Source: Clostridia bacterium (GTDB lineage: Bacteria; Bacillota; Clostridia; Christensenellales; Aristaeellaceae). From it: a DNA stretch of 55,596 nt. The stretch's first letter is position 1. Each line of letters starts with the position of its first letter. Below the pieces are notes generated by a model that was given only the letters and a program-made list of their open reading frames with translations, was not told the DNA's origin and did no database searches. The stretch is taken from NCBI GenBank assembly GCA_017936375.1, contig JAGBFR010000050.1, positions 1 to 55,596 on the forward strand, written 5' to 3'. This document shows, piece by piece, positions 23,909 through 31,811 of this stretch. A program made the position numbers and the translations under genes.

Positions 23909-25081
23909 TTACCCCAGCACGGTTTTCATCTGCGCCAGCGCGCGCTCAAGCTGGCTGCGCGGGCAGCCGATATTCAGGCGGATGAAGCCGCGGCCCAGCT
24001 CGCCGAAGAACAGGCCGTCATTGACCTTCACATGCGCCGCCGCCAGCGCGTCCAGCAGCGCCTGCTGCTCAAGGCCCAGCGCGCGGCAGTCCAGCCACAT
24101 CAGGTAGGTCGCGTCCAGCGGCGTGACCTTGACCCTGGGCATATTCTTTGCAATATAGTCCATGGCGTAGTCGCGGTTGCCGACGAGGTATGCCTTCAGG
24201 CCGTCAAGCCACGCGTCGCAGTCCGTATAGGCCGCGCGCGTCGCCGCGAGGGCAAAGGCATTGCCCGCCTTCACGCCCGCGCCGTCCATCTCCGCGCGGA
24301 TCGCCTCAAGCATGGCCGCATTGCGGCAGACGATGCTGCTCTGCTGCAGGCCGGCGACGTTAAAGGTCTTGCTCGCCGCGCAGAGCATGACAGCGATCTC
24401 ATCCGCGCCCTCGATGGAGAGGATGCTGTGATGCTCGCCCTCGAAGACAAAGTCCGCATGGATCTCGTCGCAGATCAGCGGCGCGCCGTACTTGCGGCAG
24501 AGGGCGACCAGCGCGGTCAGCTCCTCGCGGCTCCATGCGCGGCCGCAGGGATTGTGCGGGGAGCAGAACATGACGGCCTTCGCCTCGCCGGAGGCGAGCT
24601 TGCCCTCCATGTCCGCGAGGTCGAGCTGATAGCGGCCGTCCTCGCCGGGGCGCAGCGGGCTCTCCACGAGCGTCCTCTCATTGCCCTTGACCGAGCCGAA
24701 GAACGGACCGTACACCGGCGGGTTGATCATCACGCCGTCGCCCGGCTTCGTCAGCGCGCGCACAGCGAGGCGCAGCCCCGTGACCACGCACGGGCTCATC
24801 AGCACCTGCGCAGGCTCAATGGCGAGCCCGTGGCGGCGCGCCCAGAAGCTGCACAGCGCCTTCGCGTCCGCCTCGCCGCTGATGGTATAGCCCCACGTGC
24901 CCCAATCAAGCACGCCGGAGAGCGCCTCGCGGATCGCCGGTGCGGAGGGGAAGTCCATATCCGCCACCCACATGGGGATCATCTCGCTGTCGCCGGAGGC
25001 GGCGATCATGCCGTCCCACTTTTCGCACTGCGTGCCGACGCGGCAGACGCCCGCGTCAAAGTATGCCTTGTCAAAAACCAT
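23909..25081 (-). CDS. MalY/PatB family pyridoxal-phosphate aminotransferase or C-S lyase
   Basis: PLP fold type I enzyme of 390 residues. It begins MVFDKAYFDAGVCRVGTQCEKWDGM, and the PLP lysine is K238 in AASKTFNVAGLQQS, with NPPVYGPFF and SPHNPCGRAW as in MalY and PatB, which split cystathionine or cysteine conjugates. It could make sulfide, homocysteine or thiol odour compounds. The start has GGGAGG upstream; 27 more in-frame codons exist but lack support. The protein matches the family length. It lies in a minus-strand colinear group with the methyltransferase upstream and the dipeptidase downstream. Confidence 0.9.
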   Translation of the reverse strand: MVFDKAYFDAGVCRVGTQCEKWDGMIAASGDSEMIPMWVADMDFPSAPAIREALSGVLDWGTWGYTISGEADAKALCSFWARRHGLAIEPAQVLMSPCVVTGLRLAVRALTKPGDGVMINPPVYGPFFGSVKGNERTLVESPLRPGEDGRYQLDLADMEGKLASGEAKAVMFCSPHNPCGRAWSREELTALVALCRKYGAPLICDEIHADFVFEGEHHSILSIEGADEIAVMLCAASKTFNVAGLQQSSIVCRNAAMLEAIRAEMDGAGVKAGNAFALAATRAAYTDCDAWLDGLKAYLVGNRDYAMDYIAKNMPRVKVTPLDATYLMWLDCRALGLEQQALLDALAAAHVKVNDGLFFGELGRGFIRLNIGCPRSQLERALAQMKTVLG

Positions 25082-25140
25082 GGTTTCCGTCCTCCCGTAT
25101 CTCCTCCGCACGCGCGGTGCGGTTTGATCCTGACCGATGA

Positions 25141-25740
25141 TTACGCGTCCTGCTTCGTGCATTCGATGATCCAGTAGCCGCCGTCTCGCTCGATGACCTC
25201 CGCCCTTCCGTAGAGCTCCTTGAGGTGCTTGAGCGCGCTGGGCGCGCCCTGCTGCTTGCGGATGACCAGATAGAGCCTGCCGCCGGGCACGAGATGCGCC
25301 TTCGCATCCTCGAACATCTTGTAGATGACCGCCTTGCCCGCGCGGATGGGCGGATTGGTGATCACCGCCTCAAACTCGCCCTCAATCTGCGCAAAGCCGT
25401 CCGAGAGCACGGCCTTCGCCGTCATGCGGTTCGCCGCCACATTCTCCTGCGCCAGCGCGAGGGCGCGCTCGTTGACGTCCGCCATCGTGATCTCGCACCC
25501 CGGGCACTTGGCCAGCGTGAGGATCGTCATCGCGCCCCATCCGCAGCCCATGTCCAGCACCCGGCCGGAAAGATCCACCGGCAGCGCGCTGCACAGCAGC
25601 TCCGAGCCCGGGTCGATGTGCTGCTTGGAAAACACGCCCGCGTCGGTGACAAAGCGAAGCACCCTGCCCGCAAAGACGTGATTGAAATGCCGCTCCTCAT
25701 GCCCACTCGTGGGCGCAGAGGTAAAGTAATGCTCAGCCAT
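25141..25740 (-). CDS. class I SAM-dependent methyltransferase (RsmC-like)
   Basis: 199 residues with the SAM-binding motif I VLDMGCGWGAMT, the acidic motif II end (ITMADVNERA), and the catalytic motif IV ITNPPIRAGK. The N-P-P-(I/Y/F) signature and overall length match the RsmC/small rRNA methyltransferase type in Firmicutes, often annotated as 16S rRNA (G1207) methyltransferase. Substrate specificity cannot be read from the sequence. The start is the ATG after GGAGGAAACT. It is 30 bp downstream of the Nudix gene. Confidence 0.88.
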   Translation of the reverse strand: MAEHYFTSAPTSGHEERHFNHVFAGRVLRFVTDAGVFSKQHIDPGSELLCSALPVDLSGRVLDMGCGWGAMTILTLAKCPGCEITMADVNERALALAQENVAANRMTAKAVLSDGFAQIEGEFEAVITNPPIRAGKAVIYKMFEDAKAHLVPGGRLYLVIRKQQGAPSALKHLKELYGRAEVIERDGGYWIIECTKQDA

Positions 25741-25770
25741 AGTTTCCTCCATCCCTTCCGCTCCGGATTT

Positions 25771-26271
25771 TCAGAATTCCTCGAGCGGGGTAAACACCGC
25801 GCCGCGCTCCGTCGTCGCGCAGGCGTACAGCGCGCTGTCGTATCGTCCCGTATCAAGATAATGCCGGATGACCTCATAGGCGGTAAACGGCATCTCCAGC
25901 GAGAGCAGCCTGTCATAGGGCACCCATGCCAGCCGCCCCTCGCTGCTCTCCTGCGGCAGATGCGCGCCGGGCGCAAGCTCCGCAAAGAAATAATAGTTCT
26001 GCCGGATCTCGCCCTTCTTGAGCCGCATGCAGGCGTAGCGCATGTCAAGCCCGGTCAGATCCTCCTCGCGCAGCCCCGTCTCCTCCTGCAGTTCACGCAG
26101 GACGCAGGCACGCGCGTCGTTCAGTTCATCCTTTTCAAAGTGGCCGCCGATCCCGCACCAGCTCGGCGCGACCACGCGCGAGCCCACGCGGTAGAGCAGC
26201 AGCATCTCCCTGCCGTTCTCCCCCTCGCGGGAGATATACGCGGCGGTCATGTTCCGCAGGTTTCCATCCAT
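25771..26271 (-). CDS. Nudix hydrolase
   Basis: 166 residues with a Nudix box, GGHFEKDELNDARACVLRE followed by LQEETGL. The spacing from the first Glu to REL is two residues longer than in the textbook box, a variant I have seen in Firmicutes. The substrate is unknown, possibly an oxidised or unusual nucleoside diphosphate. Start at 26271 has GGAGGCGC upstream and overlaps nothing, one base past the end of the pseudouridine synthase gene, so the two are coupled. An internal in-frame ATG at 26250 is less supported. Confidence 0.85.
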   Translation of the reverse strand: MDGNLRNMTAAYISREGENGREMLLLYRVGSRVVAPSWCGIGGHFEKDELNDARACVLRELQEETGLREEDLTGLDMRYACMRLKKGEIRQNYYFFAELAPGAHLPQESSEGRLAWVPYDRLLSLEMPFTAYEVIRHYLDTGRYDSALYACATTERGAVFTPLEEF

Positions 26272-26272
26272 A

Positions 26273-27025
26273 TCAGAGCGCCTCCATTTCAAGCAGAGCG
26301 ACCTCGTCGTCCTCAAGCTCGCGCCACTGCCCCGGGGCCAGCCGCTCATCCAGCGCCAGCGCGCCGATCTGCAGGCGCTTGAGGTAGATCACCTGCACCC
26401 CGCGCGAGGCGAACATGCGCTTCACCTGATGGTATTTGCCCTCCGTCACGCGCACACGCGCCTCGCTCTTCTCCTTTGAAGAGGAGAGGATTTCCAGCGC
26501 CGCGGGCGCGGCGTCAAACTCGCCGTCCGCATCGTCAATGTGCAGACCCGCGGCGAAGGCGGCGATATCCGCATCGCCCAGCGGCCCGTCCACATGCGCC
26601 AGATACACCTTGCCGACCTCTTTTTTGGGCGAGATGATCCGGTGCGCCAGCTGCCCGTCGGAGGTGATGACGAGCAGGCCCTCAGTGTCCTTATCCAGCC
26701 GGCCGGCCGGCATGCAGCCCATCGCCGCGTACATCGGCGGCAGCAGGTCCATGACCGTAGGCTGCTTTTTATCCCGCGCGGCGGTTAAAACGCCCTGCGG
26801 CTTATGCAGCATCACATGGCGCACGGGCTTGTAGTCAAGCGCGCGCCCGTCCAGGCAGACGCTGTCCGCCCCGGCGAGCACCTGCATGCCCGCGTCCCGC
26901 GCAATGCTCCCGTTGACCGTCACGCGCCCGGCGCGGACGATATCCCGAATGCCGCTCCTCGTGCCCTCGCCGAACAGGGCGAGCAGCTTGTCCAGCCGCA
27001 TCCTGACCGCTTTCGTCTCTGCCAT
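26273..27025 (-). CDS. RsuA/RluB family pseudouridine synthase
   Basis: Isomerises uridine to pseudouridine in rRNA. 250 residues: an N-terminal S4 RNA-binding domain (MRLDKLLALFGEGTRSGIRDIVRAGRV-type, about 9-55), then the catalytic domain with GRLDKDTEGLL, whose D111 is the conserved nucleophile, and the C-terminal EGKYHQVKRMFASRG motif. This architecture is that of RsuA and RluB/E/F; it cannot be decided which. The start at 27025 has GGAGG upstream. A promoter lies at 27073-27101, so it is probably the first gene of the minus-strand run down to dgoK. Confidence 0.93.
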   Translation of the reverse strand: MAETKAVRMRLDKLLALFGEGTRSGIRDIVRAGRVTVNGSIARDAGMQVLAGADSVCLDGRALDYKPVRHVMLHKPQGVLTAARDKKQPTVMDLLPPMYAAMGCMPAGRLDKDTEGLLVITSDGQLAHRIISPKKEVGKVYLAHVDGPLGDADIAAFAAGLHIDDADGEFDAAPAALEILSSSKEKSEARVRVTEGKYHQVKRMFASRGVQVIYLKRLQIGALALDERLAPGQWRELEDDEVALLEMEAL

Positions 27026-27072
27026 CGCGCCGCGCCTCCTTTGCCGTATACCGGCATAGTCATACATGATTT

Positions 27073-27101
27073 ATTATACCCCATGGCGCGTCAATTTGCA
27101 A
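27073..27101 (-). promoter_or_regulatory. promoter of the pseudouridine synthase-Nudix-methyltransferase run
   Basis: Minus-strand TTGCAA (27096-27101), a 17-bp spacer and TATAAT (27073-27078). The 376-bp gap 27026-27401 holds this promoter, the opposing glgC promoter and the repeats in the glgC leader; I see no gene in it. Confidence 0.75.
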
Positions 27102-27260
27102 TTCGCGATCCCCCTCCGCATCGCGTCAATCCGTTTTATCCTCCCCGTACGCCCTCATTTGCCCCGCGATTTCCGGGACAACTTCCGCCCGCTTGGACAT
27201 TATTTGATCAAAAACCCGGATTCCGGCCACCGTTCAATGAAAATGTCACATAAAATTTCT

Positions 27261-27289
27261 TTCACTTTTGAATAGTTTATGGTATAATA
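27261..27289 (+). promoter_or_regulatory. promoter of glgC
   Basis: TTTCAC (27261-27266), a 17-bp spacer and an extended -10 TGGTATAAT (TATAAT 27284-27289). The weak -35 suggests that the extended -10 matters. Confidence 0.65.
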
Positions 27290-27353
27290 TTGTCAAGTGG
27301 AGCGGTATGCGTATGGCAATTCCGCTCTTTCACGTGTCAGTTTACTCTCAATT

Positions 27354-27373
27354 TTGGCACCAAATTGGCACCA
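27354..27373 (+). repeat. direct repeat TTGGCACCA x2 in the glgC leader
   Basis: TTGGCACCA at 27354-27362 and at 27365-27373, one helical turn (11 bp) apart and about 29 bp before the glgC start codon. Each copy has a short internal TTGG/CCA dyad. It could be a regulator site or leader RNA element. Confidence 0.5.
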
Positions 27374-27401
27374 AAACCCAATTCACAGGAGTGTGTTCAC
27401 T

Positions 27402-28580
27402 ATGAGAAAGAAGCAATGCGTTGCCATGCTGCTGGCCGGCGGCCAGGGCAGCCGTCTTGGCATCCTGACCAAGAACGTCGCCAAGCCGGCAGTCCCCTAT
27501 GGCGGTAAGTATCGTATCATCGACTTCCCGCTCTCCAACTGCACCAATTCCGGCATCGACGTCGTCGGCGTGCTGACCCAGTATCGTCCGCTCGAGCTCA
27601 ATGCCTACATTGGCTCCGGCTCTCCGTGGGATCTGGACCTTGCCAACGGCGGCGTCTTCATCCTCCCGCCGTATCACTCCGGCAAGACCGGCGAATGGTA
27701 CAAGGGCACGGCCAACGCCATCTATCAGAACATTCCGTTCATCGCGCAGTGGGATCCGGAGTATGTGCTCGTGCTCTCCGGCGACCATATCTACAAGATG
27801 GACTATGCTGCGATGCTGCAGTCCCATATCGACAACAACGCCGACCTGACCATCGCCGTGCGCGAGGTCCCGTGGGCGGAGGCGCCGCGCTTCGGCATCC
27901 TGAACACGGATGAGAACAACCAGATCACCGAGTTCGAAGAGAAGCCGAAGAATCCGAAGAGCAACAAGGCCTCCATGGGCGTCTACATCTTCAACTGGAG
28001 CAAGATGCGCAAGTACCTGGAGCAGGACGAGCTCAACCCGAATTCCGAGAACGACTTCGGCAAGAACATCATCCCGGATATGCTCGCCGACAACCAGAGG
28101 CTCTTCACCTACACCTTCGACGGCTACTGGAAGGACGTGGGCACCATCGAGTCCCTCTGGGAGGCCAACATGGACCTGCTGGAGATGCCGATGCCCATCG
28201 ACCTCTACGACAAGAAGTGGCGCATCTACGCCCGTAATCCGGGCATGCCGCCGCACTCCGTCGCCGAGGGCGCGAAGGTCGTCGATTCCCTGATCACCGA
28301 GGGCTGCGAGGTCAAGGGCGTGGTCAATCACTCCGTGCTCTTCGCGGGCGTCACCGTGGAGACCGGCGCGGAGATCACCGACGCGGTCATCATGCCGGGC
28401 GCGGTCATCGAGCGCGGCGCCGTCGTCCGCCGCACTATCGTCGCCGAGAATGCGCGCATCTGCGCCGGCGCGGTCGTGGGCGAGGAGACCGGCAATATCG
28501 CCGTCATCGGCCCGAAGGCTGTCATCGGCCCGGGCGAAAAAGTTGCTGCCGGCGTTCAGGTTGACGCCGATGCGCAGTAA
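27402..28580 (+). CDS. glgC: glucose-1-phosphate adenylyltransferase, catalytic subunit
   Basis: Makes ADP-glucose from glucose-1-phosphate and ATP, the committed step of glycogen synthesis. In its 392 residues the N-terminal nucleotide-binding motif is [11 protein letters not shown] and the fold continues with [13 protein letters not shown]; the substrate and metal region is [11 protein letters not shown] left-handed beta-helix follows at the C-terminus (repeating V-x-x-x-I-x-x-G units from about 290). The chosen start has AGGAGT upstream; an earlier in-frame ATG lies within the promoter and is dismissed. First gene of glgC-glgD-glgA. Confidence 0.97.
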   Translation: MRKKQCVAMLLAGGQGSRLGILTKNVAKPAVPYGGKYRIIDFPLSNCTNSGIDVVGVLTQYRPLELNAYIGSGSPWDLDLANGGVFILPPYHSGKTGEWYKGTANAIYQNIPFIAQWDPEYVLVLSGDHIYKMDYAAMLQSHIDNNADLTIAVREVPWAEAPRFGILNTDENNQITEFEEKPKNPKSNKASMGVYIFNWSKMRKYLEQDELNPNSENDFGKNIIPDMLADNQRLFTYTFDGYWKDVGTIESLWEANMDLLEMPMPIDLYDKKWRIYARNPGMPPHSVAEGAKVVDSLITEGCEVKGVVNHSVLFAGVTVETGAEITDAVIMPGAVIERGAVVRRTIVAENARICAGAVVGEETGNIAVIGPKAVIGPGEKVAAGVQVDADAQ

Positions 28581-28594
28581 GGAGGATACCCACC

Positions 28595-29725
28595 ATGAAA
28601 GACGTAATGGGCCTTATCTACACCGGTGAAAATGACATTCATCTCGGTGAACTGACCAGCCTGCGCGCCGTTGCGGCGCTGCCGATTGCCGGCCGTTATC
28701 GCGTGATCGACTTCCAGCTCTCCTCCATGGTGCATTCCGGCATCAAGAGGGTCGGCGTCATCACCCAGAAGAACTACCAGTCCCTGATGGACCACCTCGG
28801 CTCCGGCCGCGAGTGGGACCTGCACGGCAAGGTGGGTCTGCAGATCCTCCCGCCGTTCCTCACCCGCGACGGCCAGGGCATGTATGACGGCCTGCTCGAC
28901 TCCCTCAAGAGCAACCTCAACTTCCTGCGCCTCTCCAGCGAGGAATACATTGTGCTGACCAATAGCCACTCCATCTACAACATGGACTACACCGACGCGG
29001 TCAAGCAGCATATCGAGACCGACGCGGACATCACCGTCATGTACATGCAGCCCAGCGAGGCGTTTGACGGCGAGGGCTTTGAGGGCGAGGCGGATGCGCA
29101 CTTCACCGTCGGCGAGGATAAGGTCATCACCGCCATGGAAGTCGGCCCGTCCCATCCCACCTGCCACTGCCCGAGCCTGAAGATCTACGTCGCCCGCCGC
29201 GAGAGGCTGCTGCAGCTCGTCGAGCAGAGCGCCGCGAACGGCTATCATCACTTCGGCCGCGACCTGATCCAGCGCAGCGTCAACAATCACAGCCTCAAGA
29301 TCTGCGGCTATGAGTACAAGGGCTACTGCTGCCAGATGGATTCCATCCAGGCCTACTTCAACTTCAACATGTCCATGAACGACCCGAAGGTCCGCGCCGC
29401 CCTCTTCCCGGCGGAGCGCCCGGTCTACACCAAGGTCCGCGACGACCTGCCGGCCCGCTACATGGGCGGCCAGTGCTCCAACTCCCTGATCGCCAACGGC
29501 TGCATCATTGAGGGCACGGTCATCAACTCCGTTCTCTTCCGCGGCGTCAAGGTCGCCAAGGGCGCGGTTGTCAAGAATTCCATCGTCATGCAGGACGCCC
29601 AGATTCAGGAGGGCGCGGAGATTGACCACTGCATCCTCGACAAGCAGAGCGTCATCCGCCGCAACGGCCGCCTGATCGCGCCCGCTGCGTATCCCATCGT
29701 GATCGCCAAGAAAGTTGTGATCTAA
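28595..29725 (+). CDS. glgD: glucose-1-phosphate adenylyltransferase regulatory-type subunit GlgD
   Basis: A 376-residue paralogue of GlgC that pairs with it in Firmicutes, where the heteromer is the more active enzyme. It begins MKDVMGLIYTGENDIHLGELT; the active-site motif of GlgC (GGQGSRL) is missing here (YTGENDIHL), so it is probably not catalytic by itself. The C-terminal part again has beta-helix repeats (SVLFRGVKVAKGAVVKNSI). It follows glgC by 14 bp, with AAGGAGG before the ATG. A terminator-like hairpin separates it from glgA. Confidence 0.93.
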   Translation: MKDVMGLIYTGENDIHLGELTSLRAVAALPIAGRYRVIDFQLSSMVHSGIKRVGVITQKNYQSLMDHLGSGREWDLHGKVGLQILPPFLTRDGQGMYDGLLDSLKSNLNFLRLSSEEYIVLTNSHSIYNMDYTDAVKQHIETDADITVMYMQPSEAFDGEGFEGEADAHFTVGEDKVITAMEVGPSHPTCHCPSLKIYVARRERLLQLVEQSAANGYHHFGRDLIQRSVNNHSLKICGYEYKGYCCQMDSIQAYFNFNMSMNDPKVRAALFPAERPVYTKVRDDLPARYMGGQCSNSLIANGCIIEGTVINSVLFRGVKVAKGAVVKNSIVMQDAQIQEGAEIDHCILDKQSVIRRNGRLIAPAAYPIVIAKKVVI

Positions 29726-29732
29726 CACGCCT

Positions 29733-29778
29733 GCGGGACTGCACCCAAAGCCTCTTTGGCGTGCAGTTCCGCTTTTTT
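29733..29778 (+). terminator. terminator or attenuator between glgD and glgA
   Basis: A 12-bp stem with one G-T pair, GCGGGACTGCAC against GTGCAGTTCCGC, a 16-base loop, and six T. It lies 8 bp after the glgD stop codon and 38 bp before glgA, with no clear promoter in between, so read-through may set the ratio of GlgA to GlgCD. Confidence 0.85.
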
Positions 29779-29816
29779 CCAGATATCCAATCTCCAGACG
29801 AAAGGAAGACAAGATT

Positions 29817-31628
29817 ATGAAGATCCTGTTCGCTGCTTCCGAATGCGTGCCGTTTATCAAGACCGGCGGCCTGGCTGACGTTGTCGGCGCGCTCTCCCCG
29901 GTGCTCAAGGCGCAGGGCCATGACGTGCGCGTCATCCTGCCGCTCTACTCCGCCATCCCGGAGAAGTGGACCAGCCAGATGAAGACCGAGTGCGAGTTTG
30001 AGGTCGAGCTCGGCTGGCGCAAGCAGTACTGCGGCGTCAAGTCCCTCGAGTATCAGGGCGTGACCTTCTACTTCGTGGACAATCAGTTCTACTTCGGCCG
30101 CTCCTACATCTACGGTCTGGGCGGCGACGAGTACGAGCGCTATGGCTTCTTCTCCCGTGCGGTCATCGATGCGCTGCCGCATCTCGACTTCAAGCCAGAG
30201 GTCGTCCACTGCCACGACTGGCAGACCGGCATGGTCCCCGCGCTGCTGAAGATTCAGTATGCGCACTTCCCGTTCTACGCGAACATGAAGACCGTCTACA
30301 CCATCCACAACCTGCAGTATCAGGGCGTGTTCTCCATCAAGTCCGTGCAGGATACGCTCGGCCTGGGCGACGACCTGTTCACCTCCGACAAGCTGGAGTG
30401 CTATGGCTGCGCCAACTACATGAAGGCCGGCCTCGTCTACTCCGACGAGCTGACCACCGTCTCCCCGAGCTATGCGGATGAAATCCAGACCGCCTTCTAC
30501 GGCGAGCGCCTGGACGGCCTGCTCCGCGCCCGCCGCGAGCAGCTCTCCGGCATCCTCAACGGCATCGACATCGACGATTACGATCCGTCCAAGGACCCGC
30601 AGATCTACAAGACCTACACCATCGACACCCTCGGCGACAAGGCCGTCAATAAGGAAGAGCTGCAGAAGGAGCTCGGCCTGAACGTCGACCCCGACGCCCC
30701 GGTCGTGGGCATCATCTCCCGCCTGTCCAATCAGAAGGGCCTTGACCTCGTCGAGTGCGTCATCCGCGAGCTGATGGGCACCGGCATCCAGCTGATCGTG
30801 CTGGGCATGGGCGAGGCGAAGTACACCAACCTCTTCTCCTGGGCGGAGAGCGAGTATCCGGGCCGCCTCGCCGCGCGCTTTGCGATGAATCATCAGCTGG
30901 CTCACCGCATCTACGCCGGCTGCGACATGTTCCTCATGCCCAGCCAGTTTGAGCCGTGCGGCCTGTCCCAGCTGATCTCCCTGCGCTACGGCACGGTGCC
31001 GATCGTCCGCGAGACCGGCGGCCTGCGCGACACCGTCCTCTCCTACAACAAGTTCACCGACGAGGGCAACGGCTTCTCCTTCTTCAATTACAACGCGCAC
31101 GACATGCTCCACACCGTCCGCCGCGCTGTGCACTACTACAAGAACAACAAGGAAGTCTGGAACAAGCTCATCGTCCGCGGCATGACCGGCGACTACAGCT
31201 GGGATGCGTCCGCGAGCAAGTACGTCAGCCTGTATGAGAAGCTGACGGGCTCCGGGGAGGAAGCCGTAAACCCTAATGAGGCCCCGGCTGGAGAGACCCC
31301 CGTTCAGGAGGCGCCGGCCGAGGCAAAGCCCGTGAAGAAGGCCCCGGCCAAGAAGACGGCTGAAAAGAAGACGGCCGAAAAGAAGGCCCCCGCGAAGAAG
31401 ACCGCGAAGAAAGCCGAGGTCAAGGAAGAGCCCAAGGCCGAAGAGGTCAAGACCGAAGTCAAGGCTGAAGAAGCCCCGGCCAAGCCCAAGCGCGCCCCGC
31501 GCAAGAAGGCCGCCCCGAAGGCTGAGGAAGTCAAGACTGAGGTCAAGGCTGAGGAAGCCCCGGCAAAGCCCAAGCGCGCCCCGCGCAAGAAGGCTGCCCC
31601 GAAGGCTGAGGAGCCCAAGGCTGAATAA
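29817..31628 (+). CDS. glgA: glycogen synthase with a long Lys/Ala/Pro/Glu-rich C-terminal tail
   Basis: GT5 starch/glycogen synthase using ADP-glucose. The first 475 residues or so are a complete GlgA: the ADP-glucose-binding KTGGLADVVGAL at the N-terminus, HCHDWQTGM-type motif (VVHCHDWQT), and the C-terminal nucleotide pocket MPSQFEPCGLSQL with RETGGL. The family normally ends near here; this protein has a further 125 residues or so made of Ala, Lys, Pro, Glu, including two consecutive 28-codon repeats (31437-31604) and KKTAEKK-type runs. The tail resembles histone H1 or bacterial Lys/Ala/Pro DNA-binding tails. What it does is unknown. GGAAGAC precedes the start. Confidence 0.95.
   Translation: MKILFAASECVPFIKTGGLADVVGALSPVLKAQGHDVRVILPLYSAIPEKWTSQMKTECEFEVELGWRKQYCGVKSLEYQGVTFYFVDNQFYFGRSYIYGLGGDEYERYGFFSRAVIDALPHLDFKPEVVHCHDWQTGMVPALLKIQYAHFPFYANMKTVYTIHNLQYQGVFSIKSVQDTLGLGDDLFTSDKLECYGCANYMKAGLVYSDELTTVSPSYADEIQTAFYGERLDGLLRARREQLSGILNGIDIDDYDPSKDPQIYKTYTIDTLGDKAVNKEELQKELGLNVDPDAPVVGIISRLSNQKGLDLVECVIRELMGTGIQLIVLGMGEAKYTNLFSWAESEYPGRLAARFAMNHQLAHRIYAGCDMFLMPSQFEPCGLSQLISLRYGTVPIVRETGGLRDTVLSYNKFTDEGNGFSFFNYNAHDMLHTVRRAVHYYKNNKEVWNKLIVRGMTGDYSWDASASKYVSLYEKLTGSGEEAVNPNEAPAGETPVQEAPAEAKPVKKAPAKKTAEKKTAEKKAPAKKTAKKAEVKEEPKAEEVKTEVKAEEAPAKPKRAPRKKAAPKAEEVKTEVKAEEAPAKPKRAPRKKAAPKAEEPKAE
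31437..31604 (+). repeat. two tandem 84-bp repeats in the glgA tail
   Basis: Copy 1 at 31437-31520 and copy 2 at 31521-31604 encode the same 28 residues (AEEVKTEVKAEEAP, then AKPKRAPRKKAAPK); the copies differ only in several third positions. Confidence 0.9.
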
Positions 31629-31640
31629 CGAATCCCCCGT

Positions 31641-31672
31641 GCCGGGATGCAGACGCATCCCGGCGCTTTTTT
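31641..31672 (+). terminator. terminator after glgA
   Basis: A 10-bp stem (GCCGGGATGC against GCATCCCGGC), four-base loop, then GC and six T. It ends the glycogen operon. Confidence 0.92.
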
Positions 31673-31692
31673 GTGTTTCCGCGTTTATCCTC

Positions 31693-31721
31693 TTGCGCGG
31701 CGCACCGCGATCCCGTACAAT
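31693..31721 (+). promoter_or_regulatory. promoter of the polytopic membrane protein gene
   Basis: TTGCGC (31693-31698), a 17-bp spacer and TACAAT (31716-31721). Confidence 0.6.
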
Positions 31722-31811
31722 GTATACAGGCGGGTTATGTCCGCCCCGTCTCATGTCCCCCAACGCTTCCGCCCCTCCGGGCGTTCATTCCTATTTACAG
31801 GAGGCGATCCC

